Notes: a model not told the origin generated them from the sequence alone. DNA of 64,000 nucleotides from Pseudomonas sp. DTU12.3 (GCF_004124275.1 NZ_CP027218.1:1119501-1183500), one strand, 5' to 3'. Shown: positions 9,880 through 18,948, numbered from the stretch's first letter. Numbers and translations: made by a program.

Positions 9880-10053
9880 CTCTTTACGCGTTTTAGGAGC
9901 TTTCGAGCTCTAGTCCGGTGTATAGCCAGACTCTAATTTATTGAGCGGTATTAGTTGCGACGAAGGCTCGCGTGGGCTTCACTCGTCGCACTCGTACCTC
10001 GCACTCCTCGCAAAGCCCACGCGAGCCTTCGCCGCTATATCTTTGGTAAAGAG
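9880..10053 (+). ncRNA. Retron msr-msd RNA (Ec86/St85-like), predicted
   Basis: The element is bounded by an 8-nt inverted pair, CTCTTTAC (9880-9887) and GTAAAGAG (10046-10053), placed like the a1/a2 arms of retron RNAs. The msr part contains GAGCT-TTCG-AGCTC (9897-9910), a tetraloop hairpin. The msd part is an 18-bp perfect stem (9962-9979 with 10013-10030, extended by one pair at 9961/10031) closing a loop of repeated ACTCG/CCTCG units. It sits immediately upstream of the effector and reverse transcriptase genes, the order known for Ec86. The branching G and exact ends were not determined. Confidence 0.75.
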
Positions 10054-10099
10054 ACCTCCTGGAGACGCAAACAAGTGCCATGGACTAGGGTTGATTAAA

Positions 10100-11062
10100 G
10101 TGACTTTGAAGTTCGATGATAAAAGACTCGAGTCGCTAGCATTTATTTCTCTCGAAAACTCCCGTGTAATCCTGACTCACCCAATCCTTTTTCTCTGCGG
10201 CGGCCAGATCGACGTTAAATCGGCTGTGCCGATTTCTGTTAGAGGGGCGCTGGTTGAATATCTGCATAAAGCCCGATGTCATCTCGCGGACAGTATTACT
10301 CTTGCTGAAGACTTTAAAGATTGGATTCATGATGCTGTTTATAAGGATCTCTTGGCTTTCGAGAGTGATATTGCACACATATCGTCCCTGATAGTTATTA
10401 TTCTAGAAAGTCCAGGTGCGCTGGCGGAGCTTGGGCTATTCGTAAAAAACAAATCGCTGAAAAATAAAATATTGGTTTTTGTAAGGCAAGATCATTATGA
10501 GGAAAATTCTTTCATAAGGCTCGGGCCTTTAAGATATTTACAAGGCGTAAAGGAAAGTAGCGTCTGCTCATACCCGTGGGATGATGATGATCTTTCAGGA
10601 AGCCTCTCTACTTCATTGAAAGAAATGAGAGAGGATATTTTAGGTGCAATATCAACCAGGGATGGTTCAGAAGCATTCAATAAAGATAATGAGGGGCATA
10701 TCGCCTTTTTAATCTATGAGGTTGTAAAGGTTTTCAGGGCTTTAAAGTTTATGGAAATTGAAGCTTATCTTCAGGCTATTGGTATTACTGTTTCAAGGGA
10801 TAAGCTCAAAAGACTTCTTTTTCTTCTTGGTAAGTTTAATTTAATTGACAGCTCAAAGCGAGGGCATGTCGGGTATTATTATGTGACTCTCGATGTGGTA
10901 ATGGTGGAATTTGCGGGTAAATTCGAACCGACTAAGGTAAAGCTTTCAGCTCAGCAGTATTATGCAACCAATGATGGCGAGGCAAAAAGAATGCATGTTA
11001 TTCAGTCAGCCTACGCTAAGGCTGTGCCTGAGCCAGTGATTCTACCGGTGGGGGCGGACTGA
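10100..11062 (+). CDS. Retron effector, nucleoside-deoxyribosyltransferase-like with winged helix
   Basis: From the GTG at 10100 (AGGG about 9 nt upstream) the product is 320 residues. The open frame begins at 9941, but its first 50 codons cover the msd hairpin and do not look like protein. The N-terminal half contains FLCGGQIDV and IVIILESPGALAELGLFVKN, the pattern of the Ec86/St85 effector family, whose NDT-like domain acts as an N-glycosidase on nucleotides in type II-A retrons. The C-terminal part (about residues 190-265) looks like a winged helix ending HVGYYYVTLDVV. It overlaps the reverse transcriptase gene by one base. By family knowledge it is held inactive by the RT-msDNA complex until phage infection. 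Confidence 0.82.
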   Translation: MTLKFDDKRLESLAFISLENSRVILTHPILFLCGGQIDVKSAVPISVRGALVEYLHKARCHLADSITLAEDFKDWIHDAVYKDLLAFESDIAHISSLIVIILESPGALAELGLFVKNKSLKNKILVFVRQDHYEENSFIRLGPLRYLQGVKESSVCSYPWDDDDLSGSLSTSLKEMREDILGAISTRDGSEAFNKDNEGHIAFLIYEVVKVFRALKFMEIEAYLQAIGITVSRDKLKRLLFLLGKFNLIDSSKRGHVGYYYVTLDVVMVEFAGKFEPTKVKLSAQQYYATNDGEAKRMHVIQSAYAKAVPEPVILPVGAD

Positions 11063-12000
11063 TGCTGATATTAGAACAACTGGCAAGTAAGCTGTTGATT
11101 AGCACAGCAGAACTTGTAACCTTTGTGAATACGGCGCCTTATCGGTATAAGGTGTATACAATTCCTAAAAGGGGTGGTCGAGGGGTAAGGGTTATTGCGC
11201 AGCCTACAGAAGTGCTTAAAGTTATTCAGCGTATGGTTCTGGATAGCTTTTTGAAAGACCTTCCTGTACATGATTGCGCCACAGCATATCGAGACGGAGT
11301 CAGCATCAAGGAAAACGCTGTCGCGCACCTAGATAGCAAATATCTTTTAAAGATGGATTTTTCAGAATTTTTTCCTTCTATAAACCCGAGTGATCTTATT
11401 CTGCACATAAAGAAACACAAAGGAAGTGTTTCTCGAGAGGATGCATATGCAGTAAAAAAAATCTTTTTCTGGGCTAGAAAAAAAGATCCTTTGCACAGGC
11501 TTAGTATCGGTGCACCATCATCACCTTTTATATCAAACACATTAATGTATGAGTTTGACTGCAAGGTGTTCGATGAATGTGCTCGCGTCGGGGTTAACTA
11601 TACTCGTTATGCGGATGATCTTACATTTACTACCAATGTTAGGGGGGTGTTGTTTGGACTTCTCGATGTGGTTAATAAGATCTGCGCGGAGCTAACTTAC
11701 CCAAAATTAAGAATTAATTCAGATAAGACTGTTTTTTCATCAAAAGGTAACAATCGTCATATCACAGGGCTTGTGCTGACAAATGACGACAAAGTATCTC
11801 TAGGTCGGGAAAGAAAGAGGTACTTTAGGTCACTGATTCACAAGTATTCGCTTGGCGAATTATCTGGTGAAGATATCTATGCGCTCAAAGGGCGGCTTGC
11901 ATTCGCTAGGCATGTGGAACCAGAATTTTATAGTGCCGTAGTTAGAAAGTATGGTGCCGACCTCATCGCCTCAATTATGGTATTTCAAATATTAAAGTAA
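11062..12000 (+). CDS. Retron reverse transcriptase
   Basis: A 312-residue group II-like reverse transcriptase of the retron type. In order: IPKRGGRGVRVIAQP (RT1 region), NAVAHLDSKYLLKMDFSEFF (retron NAxxH motif and first catalytic Asp), IGAPSSPFISN (RT4), YTRYADDLTFT (catalytic YADD) and HITGLVLTNDD (variant of the VTG motif). It copies part of the adjacent RNA into msDNA with a branched RNA-DNA link. Its start overlaps the effector stop. The coding sequence is clearly richer in A+T than the core genes, a sign of transfer. Confidence 0.93.
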   Translation: MLILEQLASKLLISTAELVTFVNTAPYRYKVYTIPKRGGRGVRVIAQPTEVLKVIQRMVLDSFLKDLPVHDCATAYRDGVSIKENAVAHLDSKYLLKMDFSEFFPSINPSDLILHIKKHKGSVSREDAYAVKKIFFWARKKDPLHRLSIGAPSSPFISNTLMYEFDCKVFDECARVGVNYTRYADDLTFTTNVRGVLFGLLDVVNKICAELTYPKLRINSDKTVFSSKGNNRHITGLVLTNDDKVSLGRERKRYFRSLIHKYSLGELSGEDIYALKGRLAFARHVEPEFYSAVVRKYGADLIASIMVFQILK

Positions 12001-12187
12001 TATGTTCTTTAGTGTTTTGACTTGTCAATGAGCAGTATTCATTTGGCGCCCACTCTCAAAGGCTTAAAAAATAGGCCGCAACAGACGTGCCTTAGAAACC
12101 AGGATCCTTGCCCACGGCTCGATCACGACCTGATGCGGCCATTGAATCCATAATCCATAGACTGGGTGGCTATCGTGGTAAGTTGGC

Positions 12188-12514
12188 CTATGGTTTTTTA
12201 GACTGAAACCAAGCAGTTACATAGTTTGCACCGATTGCTCCAACTATAGCTGGGAACATTATTGTCCATAGCGAATTGTTACGTTGGGCATGCTCAATCA
12301 TTTCTTCGGTCATTGTGCCTCTGTCTTTAAGAAAGCTAAATATTGAAGAAAATTCCGACATCATGCCTAAAACTAATGTGGCCTCCATAATCAATATGAC
12401 GCCTGCTAAAAGCGAAGTGAGTCTCCAAGGCTCATGGCCTTTAACCAGGGTAAGTATAAGGAAAGCTGGAGCGACACCCATTACTACGCCAAATATTAGT
12501 GGAAAATCTTCCAT
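12188..12514 (-). CDS. Small membrane protein, unknown
   Basis: A 108-residue protein with four likely membrane segments (about residues 5-24, 30-52, a helix near 55-65 and 81-101). A good GAGG ribosome-binding site precedes the ATG at 12514. I do not recognise it. It lies on the strand opposite the retron, 330 bp downstream of a membrane-anchored PIN protein on the same strand. An inner-membrane location is inferred. Confidence 0.6.
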   Translation of the reverse strand: MEDFPLIFGVVMGVAPAFLILTLVKGHEPWRLTSLLAGVILIMEATLVLGMMSEFSSIFSFLKDRGTMTEEMIEHAQRNNSLWTIMFPAIVGAIGANYVTAWFQSKKP

Positions 12515-12844
12515 CTAAAACCTCAACTAAAATTAAATATTCGTAATTTTTACCGAGGATGAATATGAGAAGTGTTCACTGTCTCATTTCTTCGGCATGT
12601 AGACAGTGTTCAGTGAGAATAAGCTTCTGGCCGGTAACAGCTCTTCATAACAGGCTGCTATCGACCAGAAATTAGACACGCGGTATCTGTGGCTTGCGCA
12701 TGAATTCTCACTTTTTAATCCAGCTATTTCGCTAAAGTAATTTCTGAGCGGAAATGTAATGATTTTCACAGGTTGACTGTAAAGTACACAAGTGTTCACC
12801 ATGTCAGAAAGAAATAGCAAAAAACACGGCTGCTGTAAAAGATT
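12515..12844. other. Gene-free stretch
   Basis: No convincing gene. AGTGTTCA occurs at 12571, 12605 and near 12787. CACTGTCT (12577-12584) can pair with AGACAGTG (12601-12608), a weak stem-loop that could end transcription from the PIN gene on the minus strand or carry a promoter for the small membrane protein. Confidence 0.4.
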
Positions 12845-13690
12845 CTAGTTGAAAATCTTTTTCCAAATTTGCTCGAGTCGCGTGCCTTCAACACTTTTAC
12901 CAATATTGTCTAACCCTCTTACCATAACGTAAAGCCCTGCGAGGATTTGGATGGCTTTAATTACACTGAAACTTGAATAATCAAAATCAGGAATAACAAC
13001 ATTGTAAGCCATGACCAGACCGGCTCCAAATTCAAAAAAGCCATAGGATAGGCGATAATGTTCTCTGTACCAATACAGGCCGATGCCGAGCATCGGAAGT
13101 ACGAATAGTGTACCCCAAACTGAAATGGATGAAATCAATAACTGAAGGTTGATGAATGTCAAAATGCCGAGGATGGTTACAACGATGCCGAGTAAGAAGC
13201 TTGTGATTAAGTAACGCTGTTGTTTTGAAATAATATTTCTTGCAGTGGCTTCAATGCTTTTATCTATCGCCACATCCCGTAATTCTCCTAGTAGCTCAGC
13301 TCCGCTAATGCATCTAAGTCCATAATATTTTATAAATTTAGTAAGAAAGTTGTCTGCTGTAACAAGGCAGACTGAGGCTTTGCCGTCGAGTTCAGCATAA
13401 TATTGAACGATTCGTGCTATTTCCAGATCCGTGTGATCGAGCCGGTGCGCATCTTTAGGGGATACTACCGGCTCAGTCACCAATTGGAATGGTGCTTGAG
13501 CGATGCGAACACCTTTCTTTATCGCTTCGTCGATTACTTCTTGAACGCCACCGTTAACTCCGCGTGAGCGCCTTTGCTTGAACTGATCGAGAACTACCTG
13601 AGGAATGACTAAGTTATTTCCCGCAGCCATGGCTAGAATATCAGGATGCTGAACCAAAACGTTTGTGTCTAATATGAAATGTTTTATCAC
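12845..13690 (-). CDS. PIN-domain nuclease fused to a membrane anchor
   Basis: A 281-residue protein from a GTG start at 13690 (AGGAT 9 nt upstream). Residues 1-140 are a PIN domain of the PhoH-N-terminal type: HFILDTNVLVQHPDIL, then IPQVVLDQFKQRR, DHTDLEIARI and LVTADNFLTKF give the acidic active-site set. Residues about 160-260 contain four membrane helices, followed by a short basic tail. PIN domains are Mg-dependent RNases. A membrane-tethered PIN is unusual, and with the retron next door a phage-defence or toxin role is plausible but inferred. No antitoxin is evident unless it is the 108-residue protein downstream. Confidence 0.75.
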   Translation of the reverse strand: MIKHFILDTNVLVQHPDILAMAAGNNLVIPQVVLDQFKQRRSRGVNGGVQEVIDEAIKKGVRIAQAPFQLVTEPVVSPKDAHRLDHTDLEIARIVQYYAELDGKASVCLVTADNFLTKFIKYYGLRCISGAELLGELRDVAIDKSIEATARNIISKQQRYLITSFLLGIVVTILGILTFINLQLLISSISVWGTLFVLPMLGIGLYWYREHYRLSYGFFEFGAGLVMAYNVVIPDFDYSSFSVIKAIQILAGLYVMVRGLDNIGKSVEGTRLEQIWKKIFN

Positions 13691-14140
13691 TATTAATATC
13701 CTGAGCTAAAAAATGTAACTGAAATCTTTGTCTAAACGAGGGAGATAGCATATGCGCAGCTAAAATGTGGCTGGGTTTGCGGGGGCGTGATGAAATGATA
13801 ACGATTGGCCATTATTTAGTCCATCGCCACTTTTCCCGATCCCCGCCTGTCATGTCCAGCTGCGGGCAACCAAAAGAGTACATCTCCACTGTTTTTTTGC
13901 CGAAAGCGATCACTCTTTAGCCGCAGCAATTGATTCGTAGTTGCGGCTCAAAGATTTTGTGGGTATGTACAAACCGTGGCGGATAACTTGTGCATTGCGG
14001 TCAGATAAGGAGCCTGACGTTAGATGGGGAGGCAACCCCGCCAGCGCTTTCGGGGTTTTCCGCGTTTTGAGCCTGGCTAGCTGAATGTTTCCGCGCTTTC
14101 GCTGGTAGGATGGCCTCACACATCTTCAGCAGGTAAGCAC
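13691..14140. other. Gene-free stretch with two hairpins
   Basis: No credible gene is seen. CCGCAGCAATTG (from 13920) partly pairs with the CAATTGATTCGTAGTTGCGG region, and AACCCCG/CGGGGTT (about 14034-14056) followed by TTCC looks like a terminator. The latter lies just before the plus-strand gene at 14141. Confidence 0.4.
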
Positions 14141-15082
14141 ATGTTCGATCTACTCAAACTGCTCACCGACAACAGCCCATCGCTCACTAACGACATGCAG
14201 GTCTGGTTTGAAAAGTATCGGGCGGACGCCGCGTGGAATGTCTATTCAGATTACTGCGTGGGCAATACGGATAAGGCTAACGATAGCTTCTCGTTTGTCA
14301 TCACGCTTAGGCACGATACTGATCAGAATTTCTCAGAATACATTGCGAATGTAGCGCCAAAGGATCTGAAGAAAACCCGTCAGGCTTCCGAGGGACTGAT
14401 CTCCTACCTCAACTTTCCAGTCACGTTCAGCGTCTCTTTCATTGTTGAGAGGGAATCGAAGCTGCTAAGAGATTTCATCACTAACGAAAATATCCATGAT
14501 TTTTGCTTAGGGCTGCGTGAGCTCATTGCGTTATGGTCCGCTGAGCCTGAAGCAGATAGAGAATACTGGAAGCGAATCGACAAAGCTCTTGGGGAGTTTG
14601 CATTTGATGTTAAACGAAAAAAATTCAATGCCAAACTTGCTAGGCAAGTACTTCTGACATCTACATTTGCCGCATTCCTTTTTTTGACTTTGAATCAGCT
14701 CAAGGAACCGTCTCACCTCCGCTGGGTTACTGATCGCGATGCGACTTTCGAAAAGTATAACGAGGTCGCTTTTGACATCGCTTACATCTTGTTTCTCCTC
14801 TTTCGACTCCAGTCAGGGGCTGTCAAATACCCTAACAAGCCGCAGTTTTTGTTCGCCTACCCGTATATGGACGGAAAAACAGATTATGCGGCGCACGTTA
14901 GGCTCCCAGACTACTTAGCTGGTCTCTGTGCCGATATAAAGCTACCAAGCATGGAGTTCAGTCATACGAAGTTTGAGCGGATTTTCGGTGACGCGATCAT
15001 AAATTCGACAAATAATGTCGTTCTCCAGATATTGGGTAACTCAGAAAAAATCACAGCAAGACGCCTTACCTTTAAGGCGTGA
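14141..15082 (+). CDS. Unknown protein, 313 residues
   Basis: A well-formed gene with AGG about 8 nt before the ATG. The product is soluble overall, with charged helices, an Arg/Lys-rich segment near residues 155-165 (KRKKFNAKLARQV) and two hydrophobic patches (about 167-182 and 215-226). I do not recognise a domain. It stands alone between gene-free stretches in the part of the island carrying the retron and the PIN protein, so a defence role is possible by position only. Confidence 0.65.
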   Translation: MFDLLKLLTDNSPSLTNDMQVWFEKYRADAAWNVYSDYCVGNTDKANDSFSFVITLRHDTDQNFSEYIANVAPKDLKKTRQASEGLISYLNFPVTFSVSFIVERESKLLRDFITNENIHDFCLGLRELIALWSAEPEADREYWKRIDKALGEFAFDVKRKKFNAKLARQVLLTSTFAAFLFLTLNQLKEPSHLRWVTDRDATFEKYNEVAFDIAYILFLLFRLQSGAVKYPNKPQFLFAYPYMDGKTDYAAHVRLPDYLAGLCADIKLPSMEFSHTKFERIFGDAIINSTNNVVLQILGNSEKITARRLTFKA

Positions 15083-15544
15083 TCAATGAGCGCTTGTTTT
15101 AGTGAGGTGCTACTTGCCAACTAATACCATTCACGGTGAAGGGACAAAATAGATTTTTATTTGATTGCTACGTCTCCTTTACAATCATCTCAGCTACGTG
15201 AGATTTACCGGTTACTGATCTGGCTCTGTAAAAGTGAATGATTGAACTGATGCGGGACACGCCGCTCTGAATATCCCAGGAGCTCCAAGAGATGGCGGCC
15301 CTAGCGCTGCTTCTCTTCTGACGAGAATCAGCGGCAGTTTGTTGGCAGTGGCAGTGGCAGTGGCAGTGGCGACACCTGAGTCAGTGAAAGGCATGAGTTT
15401 ATAACTCAATAAGAGTATGCCCGCGATGGTGTGCTATTAGCCGGAAGCCGCCATCAATCCGGGTATTGAAGCGCCCGACTGCGCACGTCTGTCGTGGTTT
15501 CGGCTGGGAGTTGTATATTAATTTAGGGGGTTAAAGGCATACAA
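15083..15544. other. Gene-free stretch
   Basis: No gene is supported. The only striking element is the GGCAGT tandem repeat listed separately. A minus-strand frame across it would encode a run of Ala-Thr and is probably not a gene. Confidence 0.4.
15344..15367. repeat. Hexanucleotide tandem repeat (GGCAGT)x4
   Basis: Four perfect consecutive GGCAGT units followed by a partial GGC. Such repeats can change in copy number by slippage. No gene that would be affected can be identified. Confidence 0.85.
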
Positions 15545-15569
15545 CAAAAAAGGGCCCTTGATGAGCCCT
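15545..15569 (-). terminator. Rho-independent terminator of the mvaT-like gene
   Basis: On the minus strand, about 20 nt after the stop of the MvaT-family gene, AGGGC and GCCCT form a stem followed by TTTTTTG. Confidence 0.8.
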
Positions 15570-15588
15570 TATTCAGGTGAAGCTGTTT

Positions 15589-15954
15589 TTAGTTCTTCAG
15601 CCATCCTTCGACGACGTCGGCTCCAAATTCAGCTTTCCACTGTTTCAAGGCTCTATGATTCCCGCCTTTAGTTTCGATTACTTCACCGGTGGTCGGGTTT
15701 TTATACACCTTGGTTTCGCGCTGCTTGCGAGTTTTTTTAGGTGAAGCTACAGCTTGACGATTAGCGGTGTGGTGCGGTTCCAGCAGATTGATGATGTGCT
15801 TCAGACTGAAACCATACTGATCGAGCAGTTTGCGCAGCTTTGTTTCGAACTCAATTTCTTTCTTCAGGCCGTCATTACCTTTCAGTGCTTCCAGTGCCTG
15901 GAGCTGCTCAGCTAGGTGTTTTTCCAGCTGACGGTATTCCGCGAGTTTGGACAT
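15589..15954 (-). CDS. MvaT/MvaU-family nucleoid-associated protein (island-borne)
   Basis: A 121-residue H-NS-like protein of the Pseudomonas MvaT family. MSKLAEYRQLEKHLAEQL begins the coiled-coil dimerisation domain (residues 1-60). A linker with SPKKTRKQRE follows, and then the DNA-binding domain KVYKNPTTGEVIETKGGNHR ALKQWKAEFGADVVEGWL. AAGGA precedes the ATG at 15954 at good spacing. MvaT proteins bind A+T-rich, often foreign DNA and silence it. A copy on an island can keep cargo quiet or modulate the host MvaT. It sits downstream of the decayed replication genes on the same strand. Confidence 0.92.
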   Translation of the reverse strand: MSKLAEYRQLEKHLAEQLQALEALKGNDGLKKEIEFETKLRKLLDQYGFSLKHIINLLEPHHTANRQAVASPKKTRKQRETKVYKNPTTGEVIETKGGNHRALKQWKAEFGADVVEGWLKN

Positions 15955-16022
15955 TTGAATTTCCTTGTTCTGACTGGCTGTACGTGGTTATTTGGATAGT
16001 AGCGGTGGATGCAAGTTCATCA

Positions 16023-16211
16023 CTATTTCCGGCGATTCAGTTGGCTTTCAATATGCGCCATTTCCGATTTAATCGCGTTGATGGTTAACGTCTGTATTGG
16101 ATCGGTTTTGCCCGGCCCCGCGTTGATGGTCTTCAGCAGTGCACTGAGATGGGCCTTCCGATTTTTAAGCGTGTTAGACCAGCTCGCGCTGTTCTGTATC
16201 GGCTTGTTCAT
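16023..16211 (-). CDS. Small hypothetical protein
   Basis: A 62-residue basic helical protein from ATG 16211, with AAGGATGG just upstream; an in-frame ATG at 16220 is the alternative. It overlaps the 3' end of the upstream decayed coiled-coil gene by about 38 bp, as expected for consecutive genes of one operon. No family is recognised. Confidence 0.45.
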   Translation of the reverse strand: MNKPIQNSASWSNTLKNRKAHLSALLKTINAGPGKTDPIQTLTINAIKSEMAHIESQLNRRK

Positions 16212-17111
16212 TAAGTCCATCCTTGCGTTGATCCAGATTGCTCATATCTTCGGGCTGCTGCACTGGCGGGCTGTCGAGCTGGATTAAGTCCCGCGCGCTG
16301 TATTGGTAAGAGCGGTTTATGAGCTCGTGCCATGTCCATCGCCCATGATTTTCACCTTGTTCGGGGACGGCCAGATTCATCATCCCTACCTGATCAAGAT
16401 CCAGCAGTTTGTAATTAGCCCATAGCTTTCCACCCACCTCGAACAACGCTTTCGCGGCCTCGTTCCATCGCTCCTCCAGCACAGTCTGCGAGAGCCAAAG
16501 CGCGGTGCGTTCTATCGCCCTATGTTTTTCCTGCGCTTCAGCGATGTATTTATCTACGGTGAGCATCTCTTGATCCAAAGCGGCGATGATCAGGTGTTGC
16601 CGCCGGTCATGTTCGGCGGCGGCTGTCAGGTTCTTCGCCGCCTTTTGTGCGTCGGTGTTGGCGGTCTTCTCGCCTTCGGTATCGCCCCAACGGCCTGTGC
16701 GTATGCAGTGGCAGCGTCCGTTTCCGCCTGGCGCGCTTTGGTCATGTCCTCCGCTGCCTGATTGCGGATCTGTTCTAGGCGAGTGCTGAGGCTTTGGCGC
16801 TTTTCGTTTAGCTCCTGCTCATCAGCCTTCCAGTTATCCATCGCCTCGATGTAACCCGCCATCAGGGAATCGCAGTTGAGAAGATTCTCATGGCGACTGA
16901 TCTTCCGATCCAAAAGGTCGGCATTGTTGTTGCTCGAGTCGAAATGCCGTTTCAGCTCGTTGTACTTGTCCCGCAGTTCGCGTTTCCGATCTGGTTCTAA
17001 CGGGGCGTCACCTTCCAGCACGGTCTCAAGTGGCAGCATTTCGGCGTGCAACCGTTCTGCCTCGCTGCGCAGTTGGTCGCGACGGTCTTTCAGGTCTTGA
17101 ATATCGTTCAT
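16174..17111 (-). pseudogene. Coiled-coil protein gene, frameshifted
   Basis: From ATG 17111 the frame encodes a long coiled coil (MNDIQDLKDRRDQLRSEAE to about residue 140), then runs into improbable Arg/Pro-rich sequence and stops at 16626. Shifting frame at the GTTGGGGCG run near 16685 gives GDTEGEKTANTDAQKAAK leading smoothly into a second frame that ends at 16174 (DQEMLTVDKYIAEAQEKHRA). The intact protein would be about 310 residues. It lies directly downstream of the DUF927 remnant, a common pairing in ssrA- or tRNA-linked Pseudomonas islands. Function unknown. Confidence 0.65.
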
Positions 17112-17204
17112 GTGCTCAGTCTCTGTTCAATTTGATTGTGGGTTGTTTGGCTGGCTGGCGAGGCCGGAAATAAGCCGGCGCTACCTCGATCAGCAGAGAT
17201 GCCC

Positions 17205-18570
17205 TCAGGCAGCCCGAGCCTCGCTCTCATCCATTCCTGGAATCGTCTTCACGATGTAGCAGCGTTGCGTGCCGAGACCGGGTAGCCGGATCAGGCTCGA
17301 CGCCTTACCGTCTTTGCCGGGCTCCAGAACACCGCGCTGTAGCAGTTCCTTGTTCACCGCGTTTATGTTCATGCCTCGGAAGATTTCCGAGCGCCATAAC
17401 TCGGGGAGCACGTAGTAGGTATTGGTGGTGTGAAGAGCGTCGCCCAAACCGTGCTCCAGCGTTTTACGAAAGCCGAGTCGGTCGATAGTGCGCGGCCCGT
17501 GCTCATCGATTTTTGCCGCCGCTGATTCCCATCGCGTGAAGCGGCTTTCACCGAAGCGCTCGATGACCTGGCGCAGCCGCGCCAAGATCGCATCGCCCTC
17601 GAAGTTGCCTGCGCGGCCGCGCTCGTTCATCCATGCATTGAGACACACTCGAGCAGCGGTGGTGGCAGTGCCGTCGGGCCAGCCTGTGATGCCCATCGCC
17701 GTGGCCAGCTCGCCCGCTGCTGCGGCGAGACCGAAGCGAGCGGCTGCACGGTGCGCTTGTCCACTGGCCGATGCTGGTAACGACTAGGCAATAAAGCCTT
17801 CCAGCGTGCGGCGCAGGATGGCGGACCATCCGTGACGCTTACCGGGTTCACACAGCGCCGTCAGAAAGGCCGTGAGCGGCGTGCCGTAGTACTTCGCTAC
17901 GCGTGCCTTGAGCGCGTCGGACAGTGCCGCCGCATCCTCAAAACCGTTAAGCACATCGAACATGCCAAGGCCTTTGCTGGCATCGGCCGGGACAGCGAGC
18001 ATGCGCACTTCCATACCCGCTTTCAGTTCCTTGTTCGCTTCTGCCATGTGCTGGGCCAAGGTCTTCTCGCCGGTGGAGAGAAATAGCAAGCGCCACTCCT
18101 GTACCTGTCGGCCAGCTTGGCCTCGATCGTTGGCGCGTGCCTTGCCGGTGCCATTGCCGAGCATGTACACCGTCTCGCCGATAATGCGCGGGTCGCACAT
18201 GCCGATTTCATCCAAGACCAGAAGGCCGTCGGAATGCGCGGCGGCAATGGATTCGAGCGCGTTGTCGGTGGACCGCCACGAACGCACCAGCCGCGGCGCG
18301 CCGTAGATCGAGGGCCACTTGCAGATGCTTTGTCTTGCCGCCGGAAGTCTCGCCATAAAGGTGAAAGCCGCCCTACTCATGGCCGAGCATGTGCAGTAGC
18401 GGACCCGCAAAGGCCACGCCTACGACCGACGCCAAACGGTGAAGACCGATACACAGCGCGCCGATCTGCTCCTGACATTGCTCAAGCGCACCGGCTGCTC
18501 TGACCGGAAAAGCTGCGCACCGGCTTCGTAGGAATGCCCGTACCGGCATGGTGCTTGTCGACCTGTTCAA
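17205..18570 (-). pseudogene. DUF927 replication helicase-like gene, decayed
   Basis: Pieces of one DUF927 protein are spread over frames. A 5' part contains AGPLLHMLGHE, a stop, then GGFHLYGETSGGKT, whose GETSGGKT is a Walker A motif. After a frameshift near 18315 the main frame runs YGAPRLVRSWRSTDNALE, then GLLVLDEIGMCDP (Walker B). An in-frame TAG at 17784-17786 interrupts it after RRTLEGFIA, and the same frame continues to 17205 with HRAAARFGLAAAAGELATAM. DUF927 proteins resemble the helicase part of plasmid and satellite primases. This island has probably lost its own replication. Confidence 0.78.
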
Positions 18571-18771
18571 GCGCGCTGATGAAAGAGTGGGCTAGCTGGC
18601 AGGATATGTTCAGGACCACCATGCCCGAGGAATGACCTGCGAGCAGGCATATGACGGACCTTCAGTTGGGAATGGTCAGTAGGCAGAACGCCCGAGATGG
18701 ATGTTGCTGAAAAGTCGCTGAGCGGTGTGCGATTCAGCATCAACCCTGAGCAGCATTGCATCACCCAGATG

Positions 18772-18836
18772 CGACAAAGCCCGCACTTGGCGGGCTTTGT
18801 CGTTGAGAGTTGGTGGGCCGGGGTAATCTGAACTGG
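18772..18836. repeat. Internal island junction: second copy of terminator plus ssrA-end-like sequence
   Basis: Positions 18772-18818 are identical to 6705-6751. On the minus strand 18836-18811 reads CCAGTTCAGATTACCCCGGC then CCACCA, even closer to the real ssrA end than the left copy. It is best read as the junction between two elements integrated one after the other at ssrA. Confidence 0.6.
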
Positions 18837-18883
18837 GTTATTAAGTTGTTGATTTTAATAGATAATTATCGGTTAAGTATTCT

Positions 18884-18907
18884 CTTGGAATACCTTCTGG
18901 AATACCC
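18884..18907. promoter_or_regulatory. Candidate integrase arm-type site, inner end of the second island
   Basis: CTTGGAATACC then TTCTGGAATACCC matches 48293-48316 at 23 of 24 positions. The two copies lie just inside the two ends of the 18.8-48.4 kb element, in the same direction, as expected for binding sites of its integrase. Confidence 0.6.
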
Positions 18908-18948
18908 ATCGATGAATTTGAATTTGGGACGCTTTGGGTTGAGAGAAC

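Noticed and set aside
9981-10012. CTCG-rich repeats considered as a CRISPR or microsatellite
   Set aside because: They form the loop of the retron msd hairpin; there are no spaced repeats of CRISPR size anywhere in the window.
13910-14119. 69-codon minus-strand frame
   Set aside because: No ribosome-binding site was seen, and it spans a terminator-like hairpin.
15212-15409. 65-codon minus-strand frame across the GGCAGT repeat
   Set aside because: The Ala-Thr run comes from the tandem repeat; the rest is not protein-like.
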